A stretch of DNA of 64,000 nt from the NCBI RefSeq assembly GCF_004000925.1, contig NZ_BIME01000010.1:186001-250000 (forward strand), in the 5' to 3' direction. This DNA comes from Paenibacillus illinoisensis NBRC 15959 (GTDB lineage: Bacteria > Bacillota > Bacilli > Paenibacillales > Paenibacillaceae). Position 1 is the first letter of the stretch. Each line of letters begins with the position of its first letter. Of the stretch, positions 1 to 9,135 are shown in pieces. Under the pieces are notes generated by a model. That model was given only the letters and a program-made list of their open reading frames with translations. It made no database searches and was not told where the DNA came from. The position numbers and the translations under genes are program-made.

Positions 1-150
1 TTGGAACCATCACACATGGAGAGGTTGCAAAATCCTGACACCTGTAGTTTGCGGCATGATGTCAGAACTTATGTGTGGAAGGATTCGTTAAATAGCGCAG
101 TAAAGTTTCTTTCGTTATAATACAGATATAGTTTGGAAGGAGTTGTACAC
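1..150. other. Upstream region of mutS2, no gene assigned
   Basis: One frame is open from the window edge to a stop at 118-120, but its composition does not look like a protein tail I recognise. Another frame ends at a stop near 36 and could be the last residues of an upstream gene. A TATAAT at 116-121 is a plausible -10 box for mutS2, but no good -35 lies 16-18 bases upstream, so the promoter is weakly supported. Confidence 0.3.
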
Positions 151-2517
151 TTGGACACGAAAATTTTACACACACTGGAATACCGCAAAATTTTAAATAC
201 ATTGCAAAGCTATGCCCAAACAACCATGGGTAAGAAGAAAGCGGAACAACTGGAACCCATCAGTGAACTGGAAGAAGTAAAACGGCTGCTCCAGCAGACC
301 GATGAAGCCTTCACTTTTGATCGTCTGAAAGGGTCGCCTTCTTTTGGAGGCATTGTGGACATCACGGCATCCGTGAAACGGGCCGAAATTGGAGGAACCC
401 TGAATCCGCATGAACTTCTCGGGATTTCCAATACAACCTTGGCTGCTCGCCGTTTGAAACGTCAGATTGCCGCTCTTCACGAAGATGAGAAGATTGAGTC
501 CCTGTTCTTTATCAGCAATCAGCTGTCGGAGCAAAAAGCACTCGAAGACGCGATTCGCGTCTGTATTGATGACAATGCAGAAGTAGCGGATAGTGCCAGT
601 GTAACTTTGGCCCAGATCCGACGTGAGCTGCGCGGGGGAGAAGCCAGAATCCGTGAGAAACTGGATTCCATGATTCGTTCCTCGACCGTATCCAAAATGC
701 TTCAGGATCAGCTGATCACCATTCGTGGAGACCGATTTGTCATCCCGGTAAAAGCGGAATATCGTTCTTACTTCGGCGGGATCGTACACGATCAGTCAGG
801 TTCAGGAGCCACGCTGTTTATCGAACCAGAGTCCATTGTAGCGATGAACAATAAATTGCGTGAGACCCGAATCCGGGAAGAACGCGAAATTGAAGTGATT
901 TTGCAGAAATTGACAGCACTTGTCAGTGAGCAGGGTGAGTGGCTGTTGTATGATGTCGATTTGCTGGGTTCCCTGGACTTTATCTTCGCCAAAGCACGGC
1001 ATGCCCGTGAATTAAAAGCCACCTTGCCGCGCATGAATGATCGTGGGTTTATTAAGCTCAAAAAAGGTCGCCACCCGCTGATTGCTATTGAAAACGTGGT
1101 GCCGACAGATATTGAGCTGGGCAATGATTATACATCCATTATTGTGACGGGACCGAATACGGGTGGTAAAACCGTAACACTCAAAACGATTGGATTACTA
1201 AGCCTGATGGCGATGTCCGGCTTGTTCGTTCCTGCCGAAGATGGCAGTCAGCTCTGCGTATTTGACGCAATCTATGCCGATATTGGGGACGAACAGAGCA
1301 TTGAGCAGAATCTGAGTACGTTCTCCAGCCATATGACAAACATTATCCGAATTCTGAAAAATATGACTACCAAAAGTTTGGTGCTGCTTGACGAGCTGGG
1401 TGCAGGAACGGATCCTGCCGAAGGATCGGCACTGGCGATCTCCATTCTGGAACATATGCATCAGACAGGATGCCGCATGGTAGCGACAACACACTACAGT
1501 GAGCTGAAAGCTTATGCTTATGAACGTAAAGGTGTCATTAACGCCAGCATGGAGTTCGATGTGAATACGCTAAGCCCGACCTACCGTTTACTGGTCGGTG
1601 TTCCGGGACGAAGCAACGCATTTGCGATCGCTGAGCGCCTTGGTTTGCCGGGATACATTCTCGATTATGCTCGCGGGGAAGTGAAGGAAGAAGATCAGCG
1701 TGTCGAACACATGATTGCTTCCCTGGAAGAAAACCGGCTTACAGCCGAGCAGGAACGGGAGAATGCGGAGCGTCTCCGTCAGGATATGGAGAAATTGCGG
1801 AGCCGTCACCAGTCCGAACTCGAGAAGCTGGAACAGCAGCGTGAACGCCGGATTGAAAAAGCAGAGGAAGATGCTCGTAACATCGTGGACAAGGCGAGAG
1901 CCGAAGCAGAGAAAATTATTGCGGACCTGCGTCAGCTTGCGATGGAGGAAGGCGCATCCGTGAAAGAGCATAAGCTGATTGCTGCCCGCAAACAGCTGGA
2001 TGAAGCTGAACCGGAGAGACGTAAAAAGACAGTGAAGCGTACTGGATCAGCACCAAAAACCCGGGCGATCGGCCCAGGGGATGAAGTGCATGTGTACAGC
2101 TTGAACCAAAAAGGGCATGTCGTGGAATTATCGGGCAGCAAAGAAGCGGTAGTACAGCTGGGGATTATGAAAATGAAAGTATCCCTGGATGATCTGGAAC
2201 TGAAGCAATCTGCGCCAGAAGCCAAGCCTAAGCAGAAACCGGTCACTGGCATGAAGCGTACACGTGATGACAACGTGAAGAGTGAACTGGATCTGCGAGG
2301 AACCAATCTGGAGGAAGCATTGATGGAGACGGACCGTTTTATCGATGAAGCCTTCCTGGCGAATCTGGGTCAGATTTATATTATTCACGGTAAAGGGACT
2401 GGAATTTTGCGATCCGGTATTCAGGATTATCTGCGTAAGCATAAACATATTAAAAGTTACCGGCTGGGCAATTACGGAGAAGGCGGAAACGGCGTAACTG
2501 TTGCAGAATTGGAATAG
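151..2517 (+). CDS. mutS2: MutS2 endonuclease / ribosome-rescue ATPase
   Basis: MutS2 family protein of 788 residues. The family suppresses homologous recombination and, in Bacillus, splits collided ribosomes (RqcU role). The N-terminal half is MutS-like core and lever. The ATPase has a Walker A (GPNTGGKT) near residue 335, followed by LLDELGAGTDP (Walker B) and a TTHYSELK switch. A long charged coiled coil covers about residues 510-630. The C-terminal Smr nuclease domain carries LDLRG and HGKGTG. I chose TTG at 151 because GGAAGGAG at 135-142 sits 8 bases upstream; the in-frame TTG at 133 overlaps that ribosome site. The length fits the family and no lesion is visible. Confidence 0.96.
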   Translation: MDTKILHTLEYRKILNTLQSYAQTTMGKKKAEQLEPISELEEVKRLLQQTDEAFTFDRLKGSPSFGGIVDITASVKRAEIGGTLNPHELLGISNTTLAARRLKRQIAALHEDEKIESLFFISNQLSEQKALEDAIRVCIDDNAEVADSASVTLAQIRRELRGGEARIREKLDSMIRSSTVSKMLQDQLITIRGDRFVIPVKAEYRSYFGGIVHDQSGSGATLFIEPESIVAMNNKLRETRIREEREIEVILQKLTALVSEQGEWLLYDVDLLGSLDFIFAKARHARELKATLPRMNDRGFIKLKKGRHPLIAIENVVPTDIELGNDYTSIIVTGPNTGGKTVTLKTIGLLSLMAMSGLFVPAEDGSQLCVFDAIYADIGDEQSIEQNLSTFSSHMTNIIRILKNMTTKSLVLLDELGAGTDPAEGSALAISILEHMHQTGCRMVATTHYSELKAYAYERKGVINASMEFDVNTLSPTYRLLVGVPGRSNAFAIAERLGLPGYILDYARGEVKEEDQRVEHMIASLEENRLTAEQERENAERLRQDMEKLRSRHQSELEKLEQQRERRIEKAEEDARNIVDKARAEAEKIIADLRQLAMEEGASVKEHKLIAARKQLDEAEPERRKKTVKRTGSAPKTRAIGPGDEVHVYSLNQKGHVVELSGSKEAVVQLGIMKMKVSLDDLELKQSAPEAKPKQKPVTGMKRTRDDNVKSELDLRGTNLEEALMETDRFIDEAFLANLGQIYIIHGKGTGILRSGIQDYLRKHKHIKSYRLGNYGEGGNGVTVAELE

Positions 2518-2587
2518 CCGGACCTTGAAACAACAGTGTTCCACTGCGTGGTGAGAGGGGCAGTGGAACAGGGAAGGGGAACAGTGA

Positions 2588-3007
2588 GTGAAAGGGACGA
2601 TTGACCAATTGCTGTCTCATCCCTTGGGGATGGTACTCGGTTTTTTCTCAGTAGCCATAATGGAGCTGCTTGTATTTCTGGCTTGTTTTGAACTAGTAAC
2701 CAAATACAAATGTTGGGATGAGATCAAGAAAGGCAATGTAGCTGTTGCCATGGCTACGGGAGGCAAGATCTTCGGGATCTGTAATGTGCTTCGATTCTGC
2801 ATACAAGCCAAGTCTTCTGTCTATGAAGCCATGACATGGTCGTTTGTAGGCTTTGCTCTACTGCTTATTGCTTATTTTCTGTTTGAGTTTCTGACACCGG
2901 TATTCTCCATTGACAAGGAAATTGAGCGAGATAACCGGGCAGTGGGCTTGATATCCATGATTATTTCTGTCTCGTTGTCATTTGTCATCGGCGCGAGCAT
3001 CATGTAG
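2588..3007 (+). CDS. DUF350 family membrane protein
   Basis: A 139-residue protein with about four hydrophobic segments (near residues 13-35, 50-65, 82-105 and 118-138) and the glycine/alanine-rich central stretch typical of DUF350. Function is not established. The GTG start follows AGGGGAACAGTGA. It lies 70 bases after mutS2 and is followed directly by a tiny membrane peptide and a zinc-ribbon protein, probably as one transcription unit. I assign the family from membrane topology and characteristic residues; no biochemical role should be read into it. Confidence 0.75.
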   Translation: MKGTIDQLLSHPLGMVLGFFSVAIMELLVFLACFELVTKYKCWDEIKKGNVAVAMATGGKIFGICNVLRFCIQAKSSVYEAMTWSFVGFALLLIAYFLFEFLTPVFSIDKEIERDNRAVGLISMIISVSLSFVIGASIM

Positions 3008-3018
3008 GGGGACCTGGC

Positions 3019-3099
3019 ATGAAGATATTGATCCGAATTTTGTTTGCGGCTTCTATTGTGTTTTTTGCTATCGGTGTTATATACGTCATGAACACCTGA
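3019..3099 (+). CDS. 26-residue single-pass membrane peptide
   Basis: A very short reading frame, ATG at 3019 to TGA at 3097-3099. It encodes 26 residues: MKILIR, then a continuous hydrophobic helix (about residues 5-23), then a short MNT end. A good ribosome site (AGGGGGACC) sits 6-12 bases upstream, in the 11-base gap after the DUF350 stop. The positive N-terminus with one helix suggests N-in topology. Support rests on the ribosome site, the topology and tight packing between two co-directional genes. Function is unknown. Confidence 0.55.
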   Translation: MKILIRILFAASIVFFAIGVIYVMNT

Positions 3100-3132
3100 C
3101 AATAAGACTGTATAAAAGAAAGGTTGATTCAA

Positions 3133-3699
3133 TTGGAAACAACAGTATGTCCGTGGTGTCACACCGAGATTGTATGGGATGAGGAATTGGGCCCTGAAGA
3201 AGAGTGTCCCTATTGTCACAATGAACTGAAGGGTTATCGTACGCTGAACATCAACATTGGAGAAGAAGAGGACGAAGATGAGGCCGGCGATATTTACGAT
3301 GTTGATGATGCTCAGGACAGCGATCAAACCACTGACCTCACGGCATTGTGGGGAGATGAAGTCGAACTGAAATTGCCTGAACTGCGAACACTAACCAAAT
3401 ATGCGGACGATGGAAATGATCTAATCCTATATGAAGAAGGTGTGGAGAAACAGCTGGATCTGCAGGAAGAAGTACCGGAATGTCCACATTGCCGTGAATT
3501 CATGATTCTCGCAGGTACACAAACGTCCACGAAGGACACATTCACTCCTGTAGCTAACGCGGTTTCAAGAACAGATTCCCTGCTGGATGCACCATTTACA
3601 GTACAGATGTATGTCTGCTCCGGCTGTTTCCAAGTTCAATATAGTTTGTCTGAGGATGATCGTCTGCGCCTGATTCAAAATCTGAGCGCCAAGAAGTAA
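3133..3699 (+). CDS. Zinc-ribbon protein of unknown function
   Basis: A soluble acidic protein of 188 residues. The N-terminus has paired CPWC and CPYC knuckles separated by about 20 residues, a rubredoxin-like zinc ribbon. An acidic linker (runs of E/D, about residues 40-65) follows. The C-terminal half has a second pair, CPHC and CSGC, so two zinc sites are likely. TTG at 3133 is preferred to TTG at 3124 because AAGAAAGG lies at normal spacing. It follows the DUF350 gene and 26-residue peptide by 33 bases and is probably co-transcribed with them. No enzyme motif was seen. Confidence 0.7.
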   Translation: METTVCPWCHTEIVWDEELGPEEECPYCHNELKGYRTLNINIGEEEDEDEAGDIYDVDDAQDSDQTTDLTALWGDEVELKLPELRTLTKYADDGNDLILYEEGVEKQLDLQEEVPECPHCREFMILAGTQTSTKDTFTPVANAVSRTDSLLDAPFTVQMYVCSGCFQVQYSLSEDDRLRLIQNLSAKK

Positions 3700-3819
3700 T
3701 TTCCACTCCATTAAAATGAAATATTCCTGAGATTCGTCATGTTTTTCCTCTGCTTGGGGTACGTTAACCCTGAGACTTGCCGCGAAGCGCTGACTTCAAG
3801 CGGAATAAGGAGGGAGCAG

Positions 3820-5034
3820 ATGAAGATATCTCTGGGCCGACAATCCATTCTGCTTCTGGGCGTGAATGGATTGTTTGTGTTAGCCGGAGCTTTGTCGGGG
3901 ACGTTTCTGAATGTATATCTATGGAAGAGTCGTCCGGACTATGCGATGCTGGGATGGTTTACAGTAAGTCAACAGCTTGCACTTGGATTGACATTCTGGT
4001 TAGCCGGTAAATGGGTCAAAGAACATAATAAAATGAGTGCGCTGCGTCTAGGCACAGCATTGTCTGGCATTTTTTATATGCTTGTACTGTGGGCTGGACC
4101 AAGAGCGGTGGATTGGATATGGCCACTCGGCATATTGCTCGGATGTGCTCTGGGTCTGTTCTGGATCGCTTTTAATGTAGTGTACTTTGAAGTTACAGAC
4201 CGGGAGAACAGGGACCTGTTCAATGGATGGGTCGGGTTGTTGGGCTCCATGACAGGAATCATTGGTCCCTGGTTCTCGGGATTGATTATCTCGAAGATGG
4301 CGGATAATTCGGGTTATCGGCTCATTTTTACCGTGTCACTTGTGATATACGTGATTGCAGTTGTCTTCAGCTTTTTTTTGAAAAAGAGAAAAGTGAGCGG
4401 CACCTACCGCTGGTCGGAACCCTGGCAGCAATTATCAAGACCAGGCAGCGAGTGGAGACCGCTGGGGCTAGGATTGGCCGCCCAAGGTGTAAGGGAGGGC
4501 GTATTCGCCTTTCTAATTGCATTGCTCGTTTATGTAGCCACGGAACAGGAGTACAAGCTGGGTCAGTTCTCATTAATTACATCCGCCGTAGCTTTGGTCA
4601 GTTATTGGATGGCGGGCAAGTGGTTCAAACCGCATTATAGATCGAAAGGTATGTTGACGGGGGCAATTATATTATTTCTCGTTCTCCTGCCTCTCATCTG
4701 GAAGGTAAGCTATGGCACGCTTTTGATTATGGGGGTTGGCTCAGCACTGGCCATGCCGTTATACATGCTTCCCATGATTGCGGCAGGATTCGACTTGATG
4801 GGCATGAGCGGCGAAAATGTGGAGAAAAGGGTTGAACTTGTCGTTTTAAGGGAACTCTGTCTGATGACAGGCCGCCTAGCTGGTCTTGCCGTGTTTATCA
4901 TTATTGTAATGAATAGCCCTTCACTTCGTACGTTAACCTGGCTCATCGTGGTTTTGGGAGCTTTCCCATTAATCGGCTGGGTCTTTATGCGTAAAATGTT
5001 AGTAGGGCCGGAGCAGGGTAAGCCAGCGTCCTAA
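3820..5034 (+). CDS. Major facilitator superfamily transporter
   Basis: A 404-residue protein with about twelve hydrophobic segments split by a charged central loop near residue 195 (a KKRK cluster), typical of the major facilitator superfamily. The substrate cannot be told; drug/proton export or sugar transport are both possible. The start is ATG 3820 because AAGGAGGG lies 7 bases upstream. An in-frame ATG at 3739 would add 27 residues with no ribosome site and no membrane helix. A strong bidirectional terminator follows at 5053-5099. Confidence 0.85.
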   Translation: MKISLGRQSILLLGVNGLFVLAGALSGTFLNVYLWKSRPDYAMLGWFTVSQQLALGLTFWLAGKWVKEHNKMSALRLGTALSGIFYMLVLWAGPRAVDWIWPLGILLGCALGLFWIAFNVVYFEVTDRENRDLFNGWVGLLGSMTGIIGPWFSGLIISKMADNSGYRLIFTVSLVIYVIAVVFSFFLKKRKVSGTYRWSEPWQQLSRPGSEWRPLGLGLAAQGVREGVFAFLIALLVYVATEQEYKLGQFSLITSAVALVSYWMAGKWFKPHYRSKGMLTGAIILFLVLLPLIWKVSYGTLLIMGVGSALAMPLYMLPMIAAGFDLMGMSGENVEKRVELVVLRELCLMTGRLAGLAVFIIIVMNSPSLRTLTWLIVVLGAFPLIGWVFMRKMLVGPEQGKPAS

Positions 5035-5052
5035 TTCGTTTGGTCACAACAG

Positions 5053-5099
5053 AAAAAGGTGCAGAATCAGGAAAGCCATTCCTGATCTGCACCTTTTTC
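5053..5099. terminator. Bidirectional intrinsic terminator
   Basis: A 20-base arm (A-run, GGTGCAGA, TCAGGA) pairs with its near-perfect complement across a 7-base loop, with T and A runs at the two ends. It serves the MFS gene (+) and the convergent FAD oxidoreductase (-). Confidence 0.9.
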
Positions 5100-5103
5100 T
5101 ATT

Positions 5104-6324
5104 TTACACGGGGGAAGGTTTAGTGGTTCTGGTTAGAGAGAACAGTTCCATGTCTTCGTTATGGCTCCCAGTAATCACATCCGTAAGAATGGATGCAGCA
5201 ATCATGCTATATACTGTCCCGTTGCCCCCATATCCTTCAATAAAATAACAGTTCGGGAATTCAGGGTGAGGGCCTATCAGAGGAAATCCATCATGGGTGC
5301 TGCCGAATACTGCTTCCCAGGCATAGTCTATTTCCAGATCCGGAAGTGGGAAATAGTTAGATACCTTTTTAAGTAAATCCTCGCCCCTATGCTCGGCCCG
5401 AATTGCACGCTGATCTTCACGCGGAATTTCCTCATCGAGACCTCCGGCAATAATTCTGCCATCTGGTGTGGTGCGCATGTATAAATATGGACGAGCCGTT
5501 TCCCATATCATGCTGTGATTGTACCAGCTGCTAAGATCTCTTAGTGGCTTGGTTGCAATCGCATAAGTGCTCTTCAGATATGCACCACGGTCATTTTTGA
5601 TCTCCTGGGTCTCATAACCCGTAGAGAAGATAACCTGCTTGGCGCGAATTGTTCCGTTCGGAGTGTAACAGAGGACACCTTCTTCACCATATTCACAATG
5701 GATCATCTCCGTCCGTTCGTACACCTGAGCACCCTTTTTAGTAGCAGATTGAAGGAGGCCATGTACTAGCCTATAGGGGTTAACTTCGGCATCTCCTTGG
5801 GTATACAGCGCCATCGGTTTGCTGAATGGGAAATGGGCACTAATTTTGTCCCGATTCCACAGCTCAACGTCGAAGCCGTGGGTTTTGAGCGTATGGTATT
5901 CTTCTTCCAAAAGAGCCATATCCTCTTCACGGCTTGCACAATACAAGCTTGTACGAGGGATATACCATGGATCAATGTCCAGACTCGAAGCGGTCTCTTC
6001 TAATTGCTGCATGGCCATACGGCATAGTTCATAAAAACGTACCCCGCGTTGTTCGCCAAAGGTATGTATACAGGAGGTAAGCGTTTTGTCATTAGAGTAT
6101 TGCAGTAGTCCCGTGTTAGCCATACTGCTGCCATGACCGATTTCTCTTTTATCAATCACAACAGTATGCAAACCTCTCTTGGTTAATAGTTTGGCGGACA
6201 GTGCTCCTCCCATACCACCACCGATAATGAGACAGTCACAAGATATCTCGCCTTCTAGAACAGGATAACTGTATGGGGATGTGAATGTACTTGGCCAGAA
6301 TGTATTGCCATTAATAAGTTCCAT
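5104..6324 (-). CDS. FAD-dependent amine/amino-acid oxidoreductase (DAO family)
   Basis: A 406-residue flavoenzyme of the DadA/glycine-oxidase type. The N-terminal dinucleotide-binding fold is at about residues 28-50 (DCLIIGGGMGGALSAKLL). A DAO-type FAD signature follows (HGSSMANTGLLQ) and the C-terminal FAD contact is GPHPEFPNCYFIEGYGGNGT. The family oxidises amines or D/L-amino acids with FAD; the exact substrate is not readable. No signal peptide, so cytosolic. The ATG has GAGGTGA upstream. It is a single-gene unit, divergent from the coat-protein genes, ending at a shared terminator. Confidence 0.85.
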   Translation of the reverse strand: MELINGNTFWPSTFTSPYSYPVLEGEISCDCLIIGGGMGGALSAKLLTKRGLHTVVIDKREIGHGSSMANTGLLQYSNDKTLTSCIHTFGEQRGVRFYELCRMAMQQLEETASSLDIDPWYIPRTSLYCASREEDMALLEEEYHTLKTHGFDVELWNRDKISAHFPFSKPMALYTQGDAEVNPYRLVHGLLQSATKKGAQVYERTEMIHCEYGEEGVLCYTPNGTIRAKQVIFSTGYETQEIKNDRGAYLKSTYAIATKPLRDLSSWYNHSMIWETARPYLYMRTTPDGRIIAGGLDEEIPREDQRAIRAEHRGEDLLKKVSNYFPLPDLEIDYAWEAVFGSTHDGFPLIGPHPEFPNCYFIEGYGGNGTVYSMIAASILTDVITGSHNEDMELFSLTRTTKPSPV

Positions 6325-6356
6325 TATGAATCACCTCGGTTTGGATTGTTAAATAA

Positions 6357-6385
6357 GTATACTTTTGCAGGACAAGGTAACAATA
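6357..6385 (+). promoter_or_regulatory. Possible sigma-F-type promoter for coat genes
   Basis: GTATA at 6357-6361 and GGTAACAATA at 6376-6385. The latter matches the Bacillus sigma-F -10 pattern GGnnAnAHTR at every fixed position. The 14-base gap is one or two shorter than usual, so the assignment is tentative. It lies 39 bases before the first coat gene. Confidence 0.35.
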
Positions 6386-6423
6386 AATTCGCATAAACTT
6401 TAGGTTAAGGAGGAAAAAAGCAC

Positions 6424-6654
6424 ATGCAAAATACGCAGATGCAGGCGCTTAGCCCCAAGGAACTGAACTACATTGCGGATTCGATCTCCAATGAAGAAAT
6501 GCTGATCAAACAGTGTGCAGCAACAGCTTCCATCACACATAACCCGCAGATCCAGCAAGCGCTGAATCAGTATGTACGCTCACATGAACAGCATCTGAAC
6601 ACACTCGTCAATGTCCTTCAGCAGCATCAGTCCCTTGCACCAACACAGTCTTAG
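6424..6654 (+). CDS. Small CotF-like spore coat protein
   Basis: A 76-residue helical, glutamine/histidine-rich protein. The segment LNYIADSISNEEMLIKQC and the following helices resemble the CotF/coat-F fold seen in small ferritin-like spore coat proteins. It is preceded by GGTTAAGGAGGAAAAAAG, a strong ribosome site, and followed 37 bases later by a second CotF-like gene in the same direction, implying a two-gene spore unit. A sigma-F-like element precedes it. A structural role in the spore coat is inferred from family and context. Confidence 0.65.
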   Translation: MQNTQMQALSPKELNYIADSISNEEMLIKQCAATASITHNPQIQQALNQYVRSHEQHLNTLVNVLQQHQSLAPTQS

Positions 6655-6691
6655 GTAGTCCCAAGATATTAAATGTATAGGAGGAAACCGC

Positions 6692-7087
6692 GTGTACTCT
6701 CAATCTTTGTCATCTGGTGGAAATTTTATGCAGGAGCAGGATCTGCTGAAGTCGATTCTTGCGGATTTAAGACGAACTTCCCGTGAATATACTACAGCAA
6801 CGACTGAATCTTCCTGCCCTGTTACCCGCAGAATGTTTACAGATCTGACGAACGATACCCTTAGATTGCAAGGGGAACTGTTTAACCTGATGCAGCAGAA
6901 TAACATGTATTCCGCTTCTTCCAAAGCTTCTCGGAGCGAGCTGGACAAAACGATTCAGTCTGCACATCAAACGCAGCAGAAATGTCATCAGTTCATTCAG
7001 GAAAAGAGTACCCTTTCCAGTCCATATAGCCAGGCTCCTAATGTGCCTCAGCATCAACCTAATTACGGTAACCCTTATTACATGTAA
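6692..7087 (+). CDS. CotF family spore coat protein
   Basis: A 131-residue protein. The central helices (MQEQDLLKSILADLRRT, a TESSCPVTRRMFTDL segment and a helix ending FNLMQQNNMY) fit the coat-F domain. The C-terminal 30 residues are low-complexity Q/P/N/Y, ending NPYYM, a common coat-protein tail. The GTG start at 6692 has TAGGAGGAAA upstream. It is paired with the preceding small coat gene and closed by a terminator at 7156-7188. Confidence 0.75.
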   Translation: MYSQSLSSGGNFMQEQDLLKSILADLRRTSREYTTATTESSCPVTRRMFTDLTNDTLRLQGELFNLMQQNNMYSASSKASRSELDKTIQSAHQTQQKCHQFIQEKSTLSSPYSQAPNVPQHQPNYGNPYYM

Positions 7088-7155
7088 CCTTTTTGCGAAC
7101 AGGTTGAAGCATAAACGAGAATAAGGATTGAAGCATAGATTGTCCAGACCATACC

Positions 7156-7188
7156 ACCGCTTGCCTGAATTGAGGGCAGGCGGTTTTT
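7156..7188 (+). terminator. Intrinsic terminator of the coat genes
   Basis: The hairpin ACCGC-TTGCC / GGCA-GGCGGT with an 8-base loop is followed by five T residues. Confidence 0.8.
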
Positions 7189-7268
7189 AGCTTTGCACAG
7201 ACGTTAAATTCATGTAATATAAGTATTAATTCATTTTCAGGAACCTGGATGACGCTGGAGGGAAAGTC

Positions 7269-7769
7269 ATGAAAGATTTGAACGATCTGCAATTAAAAGT
7301 TCTGGATCTGCTGAAGGAAGACGCAAGAAGGTCTCCGGCGCTGCTGTCTACACTGCTTGGGGAGTCTGAAGACAAGATCAAGAACGCTGTGGCCCAGCTC
7401 GAACAGGACCACGTTATTGTAAAGTATGCTACGGTGGTTAACTGGAGCAAAATCGACGATGAGAAAGTGACAGCCCTGATTGAAGTACAGATCACACCGG
7501 AACGTGGTCGTGGTTTTGAGGGTATCGCCGAACGCATTTATTTATATCCACAAGTGAAATCCGTCTATCTTATGTCAGGTGCATACGATCTGCTCGTAGA
7601 AGTAGAAGGTGGCAACCTGCGTGAAGTCGCTAACTTTGTATCGGAGAAGCTGTCTCCAATTGATTCTGTGCTTTCAACCAAAACCAATTTTATTCTTAAA
7701 AAATATAAACAGGACGGGATCATTTTTGAAGACCATCAGGAAGATAACCGTCTCATGATCTCGCCGTAA
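7269..7769 (+). CDS. alaR: Lrp/AsnC family regulator (AlaR-like)
   Basis: A 166-residue Lrp/AsnC-type regulator: winged helix-turn-helix at residues 1-60 (LKVLDLLKEDARRSPALLS) and a ligand-sensing RAM domain at about 70-150 with the usual SGAYDLLVEVEG segment. It lies 13 bases ahead of a class I aminotransferase, the arrangement of Bacillus subtilis yugG-yugH (alaR-alaT), where the regulator activates alanine transaminase synthesis. The symbol rests on this pairing plus family. ATG follows TGGAGGGAAAGTC. Confidence 0.8.
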   Translation: MKDLNDLQLKVLDLLKEDARRSPALLSTLLGESEDKIKNAVAQLEQDHVIVKYATVVNWSKIDDEKVTALIEVQITPERGRGFEGIAERIYLYPQVKSVYLMSGAYDLLVEVEGGNLREVANFVSEKLSPIDSVLSTKTNFILKKYKQDGIIFEDHQEDNRLMISP

Positions 7770-7782
7770 AGGAAGATGTGTC

Positions 7783-8991
7783 ATGATAGTGAATGAACAG
7801 ACAACAGGAAACAACAAGAAGATGACCTCGTATCTGGCACCTCTGGTTCAGCAGATACCGCCATCCGGGATTCGGAAATTTTTCGACCTGGTTGGTGACA
7901 ACAAAGATATAATTACGCTCGGTGTCGGAGAACCTGACTTTGTTACGCCTTGGCATATGCGTGAAGCTTGCGTATACTCCCTCGAGAGAGGTATGACAAG
8001 TTATACATCCAACGCTGGGATGCCCAAATTGAGAGAAGCGATCAGTCATTATCTGGATACTCAATTTGATACCAAGTACGATCCCAAGGATGAAATTATC
8101 GTTACGGTAGGCGGAAGTGAAGCGATTGACCTTGCTCTGCGTGCATTAATTGTGCCAGGAGATGAGATTCTCATTCCGGAGCCTTCGTATGTAGCCTATT
8201 CACCAATTGCTTCAATTGGCGGAGGAATTCCTGTGGGTGTCGAAACGTATGCCAAAGACCAATTCAAATTGACTGCGGAATCACTGGAAGCATCCATAAC
8301 ACCGAAGTCCAAAGTGGTGATTTTGTGTTATCCAAGCAATCCGACCGGTGCCATTATGACGTACGAAGACTGGCTGCCCATCGCAGAAGTCATTAAAAAG
8401 CATGACTTGATCGTCATTGCTGACGAAATCTATGCAGAACTGACGTATACTCAAAAACATGTCAGCTTCGCTTCGATCCCGGATATGAAGGAGCGCACGA
8501 TTCTTGTGAGTGGCTTCTCCAAAGCTTTTGCCATGACAGGTTGGCGGATTGGTTACATGTGCGGTCATCCGGAACTTATCGCAGCCATGTTGAAAATTCA
8601 CCAGTATACCGTAATGTGTGCTCCAGCAATGGGACAGGTCGCGGCACTTGAGGCGCTAACGAATGGACTGGGAGAGAAAGACCGCATGGTCGAGTCCTAC
8701 AATCAGCGCAGACGTCTTATCGTACAGGGATTCCGTGACATCGGCCTGGATTGCCATGAACCTCAGGGAGCCTTCTATGCATTCCCGAGTATTCAAAATA
8801 CGGGCCTGAACTCTGATCTTTTTGCCGAACGTCTCCTGACCGAAAATAAAGTTGCTGCTGTTCCTGGTAACGTGTTTGGCCCACAGGGAGAGGGTTTCTT
8901 GCGCTGTTCTTATGCCACTTCAGTGACCCAATTGAATGAAGCTTTGGAACGAATCGGAAATTTTGTTTACAAACTGCAAAAAGAGGGTTAA
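7783..8991 (+). CDS. alaT: Class I aminotransferase, alanine transaminase-like
   Basis: A 402-residue PLP-dependent fold-type I aminotransferase. Visible landmarks: VGEPDF near the N-terminus, CYPSNPTGA (substrate/PLP asparagine), VIADEIYAEL (aspartate contacting the pyridine) and SGFSKAFAMTGWRIGY (Schiff-base lysine followed by the conserved arginine). The YugH/AlaT subgroup makes alanine from pyruvate and glutamate; the adjacent Lrp gene supports this, but PatA-like or aspartate activity cannot be excluded. ATG at 7783 has AGGAAGATG upstream. Confidence 0.85.
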   Translation: MIVNEQTTGNNKKMTSYLAPLVQQIPPSGIRKFFDLVGDNKDIITLGVGEPDFVTPWHMREACVYSLERGMTSYTSNAGMPKLREAISHYLDTQFDTKYDPKDEIIVTVGGSEAIDLALRALIVPGDEILIPEPSYVAYSPIASIGGGIPVGVETYAKDQFKLTAESLEASITPKSKVVILCYPSNPTGAIMTYEDWLPIAEVIKKHDLIVIADEIYAELTYTQKHVSFASIPDMKERTILVSGFSKAFAMTGWRIGYMCGHPELIAAMLKIHQYTVMCAPAMGQVAALEALTNGLGEKDRMVESYNQRRRLIVQGFRDIGLDCHEPQGAFYAFPSIQNTGLNSDLFAERLLTENKVAAVPGNVFGPQGEGFLRCSYATSVTQLNEALERIGNFVYKLQKEG

Positions 8992-9135
8992 TAAGAAGTA
9001 AGGTGTTTTCGGAAATGTGGACATTTTGCTAATTAGAAAAAAATAACTTTCATTTACAAAATATTGTGATATAATTTCAATTTGAAATATGTTTTTCATA
9101 TATTTGGAAACTAATTTTCCAAGGAGGGGTTAGCA

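Noticed and set aside
1..120. Open frame at the left edge
   Set aside because: It reads to a stop but looks unlike a protein and has no start or homology cue; possibly chance.
193..789. Long minus-strand frame inside mutS2
   Set aside because: Shadow of mutS2 with no ribosome site and unnatural composition; the same applies to other antisense frames in the window.
3739..3819. Longer MFS start
   Set aside because: No ribosome site, and the added 27 residues lack a membrane helix; AAGGAGGG precedes 3820.
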